Shown here: positions 1 to 8,510 of the stretch, piece by piece
Numbering within the stretch: the stretch's first letter is position 1
Layout: the number at the start of each line of letters is the position of its first letter
Translations under genes and position numbers: made by a program
Notes under the pieces: model-generated
Seen by the model: the letters and a program-made list of their open reading frames with translations, nothing else
The model's database searches: none
Told to the model about the DNA's origin: nothing
Assembly (NCBI RefSeq): GCF_009695815.1
Contig: NZ_VUNE01000004.1
Coordinates: 62,001-126,000 of the forward strand
DNA length: 64,000 bases
DNA from: Peptostreptococcus porci
Lineage (GTDB): Bacteria > Bacillota > Clostridia > Peptostreptococcales > Peptostreptococcaceae
Reading direction: 5' to 3'

Positions 1-1529
1 TATCAATACTTTCAATTTCATCCATTTTATCAATTCTTTTAATAATACTCTTGTCCACACTATAGAATAAATCAAAGCTTGCTCTATCAGATCCATAAAT
101 TTTTTTATCTACCTCACCATATGACATTCCTGATACCCCACTAAGTATACCCAATTGTGAATTTTTTTCATTCATCTCTTGCTTCCCTAGAGAAACAATA
201 AATACAGTGCTTACCAATGTCATAGCTAGTATAGTGATTATTGATTTAGCCAAATCATCAAAAATATTCATCTTTATTAAATTCAGAATGGCACTATTCC
301 CAGTCAACGTTTTTCTAAATTTTGTATCTTTTTTTGCTTTAGAATTTCTTATTGCATCAACTATTTCCAACTTTAATATTTTAGAAAACAATATTATACT
401 ACTAATTGATATTGCAACTATTGATACGAAAAAAGATTGAATTATATTTTCCATACCTATTGATAAAACAGTATTGTATTCATATATAAATTTCAAGCTC
501 ATATATGATACAAAAACTCCAAACGCAATACCTAGAGTAGTCCCTACAAGAATAAATAGTAAACTATACGTAATTAACATTAATTTAATCGCTTTTTTCT
601 TCATTCCAAGTGCTCTCAAAATACCAATTTCAGGTAGCATTTCACTTAGAATAATACTGAAAATGTTATAGATAACCATAGTTGATACCAATAATAATAA
701 AATTGTATTTTTTAAGTTATCCATCTTAATAGTTGGATGTTCTTTAAGTGATTTGAGGTAGGATGATTCAATATTTTCATAAATGGTTTCATTATCTAAC
801 TTTAGTTCATCAATCATTTTTCCAATGAATCTATTCGTTTGTCCATTTCTCAAAAATATCACAGAATCGAAGCTACTTAGTGGTTTTATTGAAATTGATG
901 AATCATTTAACACGAACCCTCTGGCTTCTATTCCTGCTATACTATTTCTATGTTGTTCATAATATTTTTGAGGCTTTTCAATTATACCTACAATCTTAAA
1001 TTTTTTACTCTCATTATAAAATTTATGAATTCCATCTTCATTTATGTTATTTAATAGCATTAAGTTAATTTCTGTACCTATTAATTCATCGGCGCTTTTA
1101 TCATTGAATTCTCTTTTTCCCATTTGAGACAATGCTTCTTTTTCGATAACTATTTCATCTTTTTTTACAGGCTTTCTACCCAAAAATCTGTACTTAAATG
1201 TATTTATATATCCTTGATCAAAGGAATTAATACAAATTTTTACACCACTTTTTTTATCAACCCCATAACATAAATTTTCTGTGTAATAGATATTTTTTAT
1301 ATTACTATCACTCTTTATACTATCAATTACATTTTTATTTACGTCATTCACAAAAACGTCATAATTTCCATTTAAGTCTAGTGCTTCCTTAATCTGCGAA
1401 TCAAAACCAGAAGAAAATATTACCCTTACTGAAAATATCAGGACGACAGCTACCACGATACTCGCTAGAAGTGTGTATGTATTCTTTTTTTTATTAATAA
1501 AATATCTCAATGCTAATTTAATTCCCATA
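1..1529 (-). CDS. FtsX-family ABC transporter permease (3' end outside window)
   Basis: The reading frame starts with ATG at 1529 (MGIKLALRYFINKKKN), behind a GGAGGAGA ribosome binding site at 1536-1543, and runs off the left edge after about 509 residues. It has an N-terminal membrane segment (about residues 20-40), a large extracytoplasmic domain, then several membrane segments and a motif 'SEMLPEIGILRALGMKKKAIK', which is the signature cytoplasmic loop of FtsX/MacB permeases. It closely parallels the neighbouring permease 60 bp upstream, so the two look like a tandem duplication working as a heterodimer. The ATP-binding subunit is not in the window and would be expected beyond the left edge. 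The substrate (peptide, lipid or antibiotic) cannot be told. Confidence 0.88.
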
Positions 1530-1589
1530 AAAAATCTCCTCCATATAATATTTTTTATTATTTATTAGCCTGTGCCACCATATTGCCCA

Positions 1590-4100
1590 CTACCATTCCT
1601 CTCTTACAATATCCCAAGAGAAAAGAACTGCTATCAGACTCATAAATACATACACCAAAAATATTAATATTATTTGATTTAGTGGTATACCAACATCCAT
1701 AGTTTTCGTAAATCCAGATGCTATCAAATCCTTATTTATATTTATCACCTTATTTACATGATAGATAGAAGCTAATATCGAAGAAATCAATGCAGAGATT
1801 ATTCCATAATAAAGTGCTTCTATAAAATCAATTTTCTGTCTTACCTTCTTTGTCATTCCAATATATCTATAAATTTTAACTTCTTCACGTCTATTAATAA
1901 GATTGCTTCTCATAATAAATATGAAATTTACAGTTGCAAGAATCAAAATCAACACTTGATAGACAATGTTAAGCCTTGCTTCACTCTTTAGGTATGAACC
2001 AAAAAACTTCATGTCTTCTCCTTTACCGCCAATTGAAGTAACATAATTATCAAGTAACGTTTTCTCCAAAAAATCATTCAAGCCATTCACATCACCATTT
2101 TTCGTCGTAATAAATACCTTGTTGTACTTCTCTGCACCTGTTATTTTTTTATAATCATCTTCTCGAATAATAATTTGCCCACCTCTTACTCCAACACTTC
2201 CATCCTGTGAAGATGCATATTTTTTATCCATAATCCCACTAACTGTGACTTCTACCTCAGTTAAATTTGCAAGCTTATTGTCTACTGACGGAATTTTTAT
2301 TTTCAATTTATCTCCGACACTTATCCTCGTTAAAACATTCAGGTCGAAGTTTCCATCTGCTTTTGAATATACATTATTGACAAATAAGCAATGAATATCT
2401 CCACTATTATTTCCAACAATGCTTTTTCCCTCGCTAATAAATGATTTTCTATCCTGTAGCATTTTGTCAGAATAGCCTCTAACTGCAAGTGGGTATTCCA
2501 AATTAATATCGTTTAATTCGTACATTTTTTTGTATTTTACATTGATATTTCTATCGTTATCTACAAGGAACGCATCATTTGAATAGAAACTCGGTTCAAC
2601 TTTATCTACGTCCTTATATTGATGGATTTTCTCCATTACATCATCATCTATTGTATAGAAAAGTGAATCTGTACCATTGATACTTCCAGAGAGTGCCTTA
2701 TCCACAGTACCATATGACATTCCCCAAATACCACCTGAAACACCTCTGTTGATGCTCTCAGTCAAAAACTCTGAGGAAGAAAAATTCAAGATAAACACAT
2801 ACCCTACAAGAGCAATAGTAAATATTGTTACTACCGTTCTGGACTTTCTTCTAAGTATATTACTCCATACAATTTTATATTTAATATTTACATTTCTAAC
2901 AAGCTTAACCATTTTACTTTTATTTAGAGCTGAATTGTCCTTGCTATCGTCGATAAGCTCGACAATTGTCCTTTTTACCACTTTCTTATTCAATAACAGA
3001 TAGCTTATATATAGGGTAATTACGTTCATGATAAAGGCAATCAGAATAAATATTGGTTTTATTGCTAGTTGAGCATTCTCTTTGTATACAAATTTTATTC
3101 CGATAAATGAACACAAAATTCCTAGTAAAATTCCTACAGTAGTCCCAACAATCCAAAACAAGCTCAAGTATGACTTGATGAATTTTTTTGTTTGTTTTCT
3201 TGACATACCAAAGCTTCTAAGAGTTCCAATTTCAGAGCTCATTTCAGAAATAATAATATTGAAAATATTGTACACAATCAACATTGAGACAAACAACAAT
3301 AGCACCATACTAATTATACTCTCTACTTGATATTTAGATCTAAGCTTAAGCATTTCTATTGAACTAATAAAGTCATTTTGTCTAATATTGTCCCATCCCA
3401 TTTTTAATTTACTCTGTAAGGTTTCTATATATTGGGTAACATTCTCGCTATCCTTTAAAAATATTACTCCATCATAAGTCGAGCTTTTTCCACGATTATC
3501 GCCCCCAGTAAATGCTTTAAATATTACACCACCAGTAGATACTGTAATATCATCATAGTACTTTGTAGATTTTGTCAAATACCCAACTATTCTATATTTT
3601 TTATCAGCAGAATCCATTATATTTTTGTTGTTTATAATTTTTTTGTCAATCTCCAATAGGGTTATTTCTTTTCCAATCGGATTGTCTATTTTCATATTAT
3701 CTATAGCTTTTTTCTCGATAATTATTTCATTTTCATTTTTTGGATATGAGCCAACCAGTTTATATTTAAGAGAATCAATATATTCCTTGCTGTATTGATA
3801 TTTGCTTAATTTTATGCCTGCCTCTCTGTAGATTGATGGATTTAACTTCTGAGCATAAGCCATTTTGGAAATATTACCTTCACCGCCAAGCTTATCAATG
3901 TCGGATATTTTGATATTATCAAACGAAATATCATAGCTTCCATTTATATTTTTCGATTCTTTGATTTGAGATTCATAGCCAGACTCCCTAATAGTATTAA
4001 TACTAAAAAACAATACAGTACCGACAATTATACTTGCCAATAGTGCGGCAGTCTTATTCTTATTTTTCAAAAAAAATTGAAAACACAATCTATACATCAT
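1590..4100 (-). CDS. FtsX-family ABC transporter permease
   Basis: 836 residues. The start is a double ATG (4100/4097) with AAAGGAG at 4107-4113; either codon has usable spacing. Architecture: membrane segment near residues 18-36, an extracytoplasmic MacB-type periplasmic core domain to about 250, three membrane segments with the FtsX loop (SEMSSEIGTLRSFGMSRKQT, about 285-305), a second N-terminal-like segment near 420 (RRKSRTVVTIFTIALVGYVF), a second extracytoplasmic domain, and C-terminal segments with a second loop (RREEVKIYRYIGMTKKVRQK). This doubled FtsX layout is usual for about 800-aa permeases of Firmicute peptide/antibiotic ABC systems. It lies 60 bp upstream of its paralogue and is transcribed with it from a promoter at 4209-4237. 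Confidence 0.88.
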   Translation of the reverse strand: MMYRLCFQFFLKNKNKTAALLASIIVGTVLFFSINTIRESGYESQIKESKNINGSYDISFDNIKISDIDKLGGEGNISKMAYAQKLNPSIYREAGIKLSKYQYSKEYIDSLKYKLVGSYPKNENEIIIEKKAIDNMKIDNPIGKEITLLEIDKKIINNKNIMDSADKKYRIVGYLTKSTKYYDDITVSTGGVIFKAFTGGDNRGKSSTYDGVIFLKDSENVTQYIETLQSKLKMGWDNIRQNDFISSIEMLKLRSKYQVESIISMVLLLFVSMLIVYNIFNIIISEMSSEIGTLRSFGMSRKQTKKFIKSYLSLFWIVGTTVGILLGILCSFIGIKFVYKENAQLAIKPIFILIAFIMNVITLYISYLLLNKKVVKRTIVELIDDSKDNSALNKSKMVKLVRNVNIKYKIVWSNILRRKSRTVVTIFTIALVGYVFILNFSSSEFLTESINRGVSGGIWGMSYGTVDKALSGSINGTDSLFYTIDDDVMEKIHQYKDVDKVEPSFYSNDAFLVDNDRNINVKYKKMYELNDINLEYPLAVRGYSDKMLQDRKSFISEGKSIVGNNSGDIHCLFVNNVYSKADGNFDLNVLTRISVGDKLKIKIPSVDNKLANLTEVEVTVSGIMDKKYASSQDGSVGVRGGQIIIREDDYKKITGAEKYNKVFITTKNGDVNGLNDFLEKTLLDNYVTSIGGKGEDMKFFGSYLKSEARLNIVYQVLILILATVNFIFIMRSNLINRREEVKIYRYIGMTKKVRQKIDFIEALYYGIISALISSILASIYHVNKVININKDLIASGFTKTMDVGIPLNQIILIFLVYVFMSLIAVLFSWDIVREEW

Positions 4101-4208
4101 TATTCACTCCTTTAACTCCCATCATAGTCTTAACACTCTTATTTTAATCTTATAAAAAATATTTCATACAATCAATACATATATATTTTTTTTATAAAAA
4201 AATAATAA

Positions 4209-4237
4209 ATAATATGCATAATTTACACAATTATCAA
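4209..4237 (-). promoter_or_regulatory. Promoter of the ABC permease operon
   Basis: Minus-strand -35 TTGATA (4232-4237), 17-bp spacer, -10 TATTAT (4209-4214). It overlaps the plus-strand promoter at 4222-4250, so the two -35 boxes share DNA and the two transcription units probably exclude or co-regulate each other. Confidence 0.6.
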
Positions 4238-4250
4238 ACTATGCTAAAAT
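4222..4250 (+). promoter_or_regulatory. Promoter of the 4295 gene
   Basis: Plus-strand -35 TTTACA (4222-4227), 17-bp spacer, -10 TAAAAT (4245-4250) with an upstream TG (extended -10). It lies 45 bp before the 4295 start and overlaps the divergent permease promoter. Confidence 0.6.
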
Positions 4251-4294
4251 TATGACTATAAATAGATTCATGTGAAGGAGAGATTATATTAATT

Positions 4295-5422
4295 ATGAGG
4301 AACAGCTGTATTTCATCAAAAAATACTAATTTAAATAGTATTCAAGACGCATACAAAGACTTTCTAAATGACCCTATTCTTGCAAAAAGAAACTCTTTAT
4401 TGATTGAACTTTCTAATATAATCAAAAGCAATGACATAAGAGAAGAAACCGTAAATGAATTCCTAGCACATTCTTATAGCCTTATCGACTACATGAGCCA
4501 ACATGATGCAAAAATTAGTAAATGCATAATAGATATTTCAAATAATCCTGAATCACCTACAGAGGTGGTCTCGTATCTATCATGTATATTGAATAAACAC
4601 AGAATTTGGAAAAGGAATTTAAAAAATATCAATTACGTATTTGAGAACCTTGACAATATTTATAACGTCAAAATGCCAAAATACAAGAGTGTTCACTATT
4701 TGAAATTCTCATCTACAGAACTAATCAATGACTTTCCAAATATGTATTATTATAAAAATTATGATGTCAATAAAATCTTAAGTACCACAATAATGCCTAA
4801 CGACTTATCAACTGACACATCTGATGGTATCAACTCATTCGATTTATTGATATTAAGAGCAATATTTTCTTTTTATGACAATAATATATTTGCTATTTCA
4901 TATAAAAATCTGAGTAGGTATATATCCTTCTCTGACAGCTATATTATCACAAATAATCTGCTAAAAAAGGTTAAATCATCAGTGAGAAAATTGTTAAATA
5001 CGAATGTTCTGATACGTGATAATTTATACAATCACATCTATGTTGAAAGATTGATATATGCGATAGATAATGAATACGGCTTTGTCGTTTTTCAAGAAAT
5101 TCCGATATATAGCTTTTCAATTGAGCACAATCTGTACACAAAGCTCAATTATAAATTTTTTGATTGTCCTGTCTCAATGACAGACTTAAACATAGCAATC
5201 AGAGAATACTTGATTTACCAGCTAGTTAATATAGGTGAGGGTAACGATATCTTTTTTGAAGATTTTTACTCAAATATCAAAATAACAGATACCCAAATGA
5301 AAAAGAAGAGTCGAGAGGTTGTTATTAGAATCTTAGATTATTGGAAAAATAATAATTTGATTTATAATTATTCGATAAACAAGATTCAAAATAAGTATAT
5401 AAGCTTTAGTTTTTCTAGATAA
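4295..5422 (+). CDS. Uncharacterised 375-aa protein, possibly with two winged-helix domains
   Basis: Start ATG at 4295 with AAGGAG about 15 bp upstream. I do not recognise this protein with certainty. It has no signal peptide or membrane segment and is rich in Asn, Ile, Ser and Tyr. Residues about 180-245 (FDLLILRAIFSFYDNN ... KSSVRKLLNT) look like a winged-helix unit; residues about 255-310 (FQEIPIYSF ... FFDCPVSMTDLNIAIREYL) recall, from memory only, a family of replication-initiator-like proteins of Firmicute plasmids and integrative elements; the end (about 320-375) could be a second winged helix. The resemblance is weak. Its promoter overlaps that of the divergent ABC permeases, so a DNA-binding role there is an inference. 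Confidence 0.7.
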   Translation: MRNSCISSKNTNLNSIQDAYKDFLNDPILAKRNSLLIELSNIIKSNDIREETVNEFLAHSYSLIDYMSQHDAKISKCIIDISNNPESPTEVVSYLSCILNKHRIWKRNLKNINYVFENLDNIYNVKMPKYKSVHYLKFSSTELINDFPNMYYYKNYDVNKILSTTIMPNDLSTDTSDGINSFDLLILRAIFSFYDNNIFAISYKNLSRYISFSDSYIITNNLLKKVKSSVRKLLNTNVLIRDNLYNHIYVERLIYAIDNEYGFVVFQEIPIYSFSIEHNLYTKLNYKFFDCPVSMTDLNIAIREYLIYQLVNIGEGNDIFFEDFYSNIKITDTQMKKKSREVVIRILDYWKNNNLIYNYSINKIQNKYISFSFSR

Positions 5423-5425
5423 AAA

Positions 5426-5464
5426 TACACTACAGTACCAAGCATGGCTTGATACTGTAGTGTA
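5426..5464 (-). terminator. Terminator hairpin between convergent genes
   Basis: Perfect 12-bp inverted repeat TACACTACAGTA (5426-5437) / TACTGTAGTGTA (5453-5464), with an inner CAAGC/GCTTG stem. On the minus strand it is followed by five T residues, so it should end transcription from the 5523-6680 gene; it also sits 4 bp after the stop of the plus-strand gene. Confidence 0.7.
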
Positions 5465-5522
5465 AAACATTCTTTCATTCATCAACTGCTATCTCTAGCA
5501 TCACAAAAAATAAACAATACAA

Positions 5523-6680
5523 TTATTTTCTGTCAAAGCGTATTTTTCTCCCCTTGTTTTTTACCAGAATACTTTTTTTCTTCTTTGTTCTCATTTCAAA
5601 ATCAGTCTTTAGAAATAAGCTAAAAATGCTAGACAGCTGTTCTCTTCTCTCCTGTTCCAAGCTAGACATTTCTTTAATTATTTTAATAGCTGACTTTAGT
5701 TTCTTATTTGTTATATCTCCAGTTCTCACAGCATTTGTTGAGTTTTTTATTATCTCGTAAAACTCATCCACAAAGATTACTCTTTCCTCATGCGATAGAT
5801 TCTCCAGCCATGTTTTAAGAGTAATATCAATTCTATTTGATTCATCAGACAATTTTTTGGCTCTCACAAATGATTTTCCAACAACTTTCCAATTCATTCC
5901 ATTATGCTGAATAAATCCATTATTTCCGATGGCTTCTACTACAGAATACTGCTCATTATCATACATCAAAATACCCACCACAGAGTCCACAGGAAGTATT
6001 TTACTGACCTTTTTTACGGTATCTCTATAAGAATCTGATTCAATCATTTCCTTAGAAAATCCTGGTCCATCATTATTGAAAACACACCTTATTCTTTCCC
6101 TATCCTTCTCCGGTAGTCCTACTACGGAATAAACAGCAAAATTACCTCCTTTAGAGTGTCCGCCAACATATATATTTTTATGAGAGTTGCTTTCGATTAT
6201 TCTTTTTAAGTATTTCACCGATTCTATTTGCCCAAATACCGGAGTCGAAAAGCTCATATTAAAATCTTCCTTAAATCCCAGTATGGTGTCATCTGTTCCC
6301 CTAAAAGCGACGAAGATATTGTCTTCATCAATCACAAAACACATCGCACAAAACTGACTCTGATTTATTTCGTCATATTTGCTGATATATTCAGTCAGGA
6401 TAATATCCTTAAACCTATCAGATTTAGCTGCCTTTCTCAGTAAGTTTTCAACCATAACTATCATATCTGAGTAGGATTTTTCCTTTTGAAGCTTTGAATC
6501 GTCCATTCCTCTTGAGGCAAAATATTTCTTTGACAGCTCCTTTATAGATATTCCATTTTTAGGTGCTCCAAAATTCAAATACGACAACATAGAAAATATC
6601 AAATTATCTACTTCATTTAATCTATCAACCTGAAACGTAATATCGCCTCTCCACGTCATATACTCTAGTACACTTGACAT
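5523..6680 (-). CDS. DUF2974 (Mbeg1-like) alpha/beta-hydrolase, putative lipase/esterase
   Basis: 385 residues from ATG 6680, with AGGTG 5 bp upstream; a TTG one codon earlier is too close to that site. The N-terminus (MSSVLEYMTWRGDITF) is typical of the DUF2974 family of Firmicutes. The lipase elbow GGHSKGG puts the nucleophile at Ser176, after a FRGTDD motif at about 127-132, which is common in class-3-like lipases. No signal peptide is visible, so the enzyme is probably cytoplasmic. The last 25 residues are strongly basic. Family members are predicted serine hydrolases with no established substrate. It stands alone, convergent with the gene to its left and divergent from the rhodanese lipoprotein. 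Confidence 0.85.
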   Translation of the reverse strand: MSSVLEYMTWRGDITFQVDRLNEVDNLIFSMLSYLNFGAPKNGISIKELSKKYFASRGMDDSKLQKEKSYSDMIVMVENLLRKAAKSDRFKDIILTEYISKYDEINQSQFCAMCFVIDEDNIFVAFRGTDDTILGFKEDFNMSFSTPVFGQIESVKYLKRIIESNSHKNIYVGGHSKGGNFAVYSVVGLPEKDRERIRCVFNNDGPGFSKEMIESDSYRDTVKKVSKILPVDSVVGILMYDNEQYSVVEAIGNNGFIQHNGMNWKVVGKSFVRAKKLSDESNRIDITLKTWLENLSHEERVIFVDEFYEIIKNSTNAVRTGDITNKKLKSAIKIIKEMSSLEQERREQLSSIFSLFLKTDFEMRTKKKKSILVKNKGRKIRFDRK

Positions 6681-6998
6681 CAATTCACCTCATTTCATTA
6701 TCTATCACAAAACACAACCAAAATTACTACCTGTTATACCAATGCAATTACTTATTAAATAATATTATAATACTTAAATGGACATTTTTTCAACCAGTTA
6801 CAGTCTTATTGTTATACATATCTTCAGACATTTCAAAGCTCCCTTTTATAGTTATTTGCAATACTTATTATGCGTATAATAGTTTTTATCTATACTATAC
6901 TTCATTCTCTCTCATCCATATATATTTTTCTTTCTGTTTAATATATAATGGTATTGTTAGAAAAAAATTAATTTAATAAAAATTTGGAGGTAATATTA
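6681..6998. other. Intergenic region between divergent genes
   Basis: 318 bp without a supported gene. A plus-strand -10 box TATAAT lies at 6944-6949, about 50 bp before the rhodanese gene, with only a poor -35 (TATATT at 6921-6926). Nothing else convincing is seen. Confidence 0.45.
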
Positions 6999-7760
6999 AT
7001 GAAGTTAAAAAATTCTAAGTATCTACTACTTGCACTTTTGGTTGCATCATCTGTAGGTCTATCTGCGTGCGGTCAGAAAACTGAGGAAAAGGCTGCTACT
7101 CAGACAGAAGAAAAGGCTGGAGAAACTAAGGTTGCTGAAGTAAAAGCCATGAAGGGTGATGAATTAGCAAAGATCGAAGCTGATAAAAAAGAAAAGGAAA
7201 ACTATCTTGTTATCGACGTAAGATCTCCTGAAGAGTATAAGGCTGGTCATCTTAAATTTGACATCAATATGCCAATAGATACTTTTGAGGCTGACTACAA
7301 GAAGATAGAAGCTTTCAAAGACAAAGACGTAGTTCTATACTGCAACTCTGGTAAAAAGAGTGCAAAGGCTGCTGAAGTTCTTGTAAATAACGGATTCCAA
7401 AAAGTTTACAACGCTGATGGAGTAAAGCAATTTAAATACGAGCTTGTAACTTTTGAAAGCAAAATGGGTACTGATTTCATTCAGGACATAAAGGGAGGAA
7501 AAGCTGGTCTTGTTATAGATGCCAGAGAAGCAAAAGACTTCGAGGCTGGTTCTTTCGATAAGGCTGTTAATATAATGCCTGATGATTTTGAATCTAAGAA
7601 AAGCTCACTTCCAACAGATAAAAACACAGCAATATATGTATTCTGCTATTCTGGAAACAAATCTGCAACAGTTGCTGAAAGCTTGACAAAAGAAGGATAC
7701 ACTAATGTAGTTAACTCATTAGATGGAACAAAGGAAATTGATTTCGGATTCAGCAAATAA
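6999..7760 (+). CDS. Lipoprotein with two rhodanese domains
   Basis: 253 residues. ATG 6999 is preceded by TTGGAGG with good spacing; an upstream TTG overlaps that site and is rejected. A lipoprotein signal with lipobox LSAC places the lipidated cysteine at Cys24, so the protein should be anchored outside the membrane. Two rhodanese domains follow: about 62-145 with CNSGKKS (Cys115) and about 165-250 with CYSGNKS (Cys216). Both active-site cysteines are kept, unlike typical tandem rhodaneses, where one domain is usually dead. The loops are six residues, as in sulfurtransferases. Likely role: extracytoplasmic sulfur transfer or thiol/persulfide handling; this is inference. It is followed by a terminator and is probably monocistronic. 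Confidence 0.9.
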   Translation: MKLKNSKYLLLALLVASSVGLSACGQKTEEKAATQTEEKAGETKVAEVKAMKGDELAKIEADKKEKENYLVIDVRSPEEYKAGHLKFDINMPIDTFEADYKKIEAFKDKDVVLYCNSGKKSAKAAEVLVNNGFQKVYNADGVKQFKYELVTFESKMGTDFIQDIKGGKAGLVIDAREAKDFEAGSFDKAVNIMPDDFESKKSSLPTDKNTAIYVFCYSGNKSATVAESLTKEGYTNVVNSLDGTKEIDFGFSK

Positions 7761-7818
7761 TTAGTGCTTATATAAATTTGTATATCAAGGGCTAACTCAT
7801 AAGAGTCCCAAATAAAAA

Positions 7819-7880
7819 GGCATACCCCACATTCTCCATGTATGAAAATGAATGTTGATGTAGGGTGTGCCTATTTGTGT
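7819..7880 (+). terminator. Rho-independent terminator after rhodanese gene
   Basis: Stem GGCATACCC (7819-7827) / GGGTGTGCC (7863-7871), extended by an inner ACATTC/GAATGT pairing, followed by a T-rich stretch ending in TTTTT at about 7876-7880. Confidence 0.6.
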
Positions 7881-7969
7881 CTTTTTATCCTTGCTATATT
7901 TACAGATTTTGTAAATATACTTAGTTCTATCCAGTGATATTTTTTTATTATATTTTATTTTTTATTATA

Positions 7970-8422
7970 TCATTTTATCGGTTTATCAAGTATCATCTGA
8001 TTATATTCAAGAGTCTCAAACCCCAACTCTCTGTACAATTTTTCAGCTCTTACATTTCGAGGGGAAACCTCCAATCTAAATCTTGAAGCATTTTTAAATT
8101 CATTCATGATATATTTGAAATATAGCCTTGCAATTCCCTTGCTTCTATAATCTGGACAAATATACAAATCCTCTAGCTGAACATTTATTCCGGCAACTTC
8201 GGAAGTGTAGTAGGTAGTTACCACACCAAACCCTACCAAATTTCCCGAATAATGCACCTCATAGCCATTTACAGAGAATCTTTTAGACATTATGTCATCT
8301 AATAGGCGCCTTATTATTTTTGTATCTATGGGATGGTCTACGGCGTCAGATCTATAAAACTCGACCATCATATCATATAGCTTGTCGTAATTATCATCTT
8401 GATACTCATAAAATTCAATCAT
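7970..8422 (-). CDS. GNAT-family N-acetyltransferase
   Basis: 150 residues from ATG 8422, which has GGGAG at 8430-8434 (spacing 7). A longer reading frame would start inside the rpoC terminator and lacks a binding site, so the shorter start is chosen. The fold is recognisable: acceptor region MIEFYEYQDDNYDKL, strand 4 VQLEDLYICPDYRSKGIARLYF carrying the acetyl-CoA pyrophosphate loop (R-x-x-G-I-A), and a C-terminal RAEKLYRELGFE motif. The acyl acceptor is unknown. It lies directly downstream of the rpoC terminator and may depend on its own promoter or on read-through. Confidence 0.85.
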   Translation of the reverse strand: MIEFYEYQDDNYDKLYDMMVEFYRSDAVDHPIDTKIIRRLLDDIMSKRFSVNGYEVHYSGNLVGFGVVTTYYTSEVAGINVQLEDLYICPDYRSKGIARLYFKYIMNEFKNASRFRLEVSPRNVRAEKLYRELGFETLEYNQMILDKPIK

Positions 8423-8457
8423 AAATATTCTCCCAAAGCTCTTAACACATATATCAA

Positions 8458-8487
8458 AAGGCACCTAAGAACTATCCTAGGTGCCTT
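8458..8487 (-). terminator. Terminator of the rpoBC operon
   Basis: Perfect 10-bp stem AAGGCACCTA (8458-8467) / TAGGTGCCTT (8478-8487). In the minus direction the stem ends in TTTT followed by an AT-rich tract, 24 bp after the rpoC stop. Confidence 0.8.
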
Positions 8488-8510
8488 ACAAAAGTTTCAA
8501 TTAGATTTTA

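Noticed and set aside
6674-6976. 100-codon plus-strand frame before the rhodanese gene
   Set aside because: Overlaps the start of the DUF2974 gene, lacks a binding site, and has the composition of AT-rich non-coding DNA.
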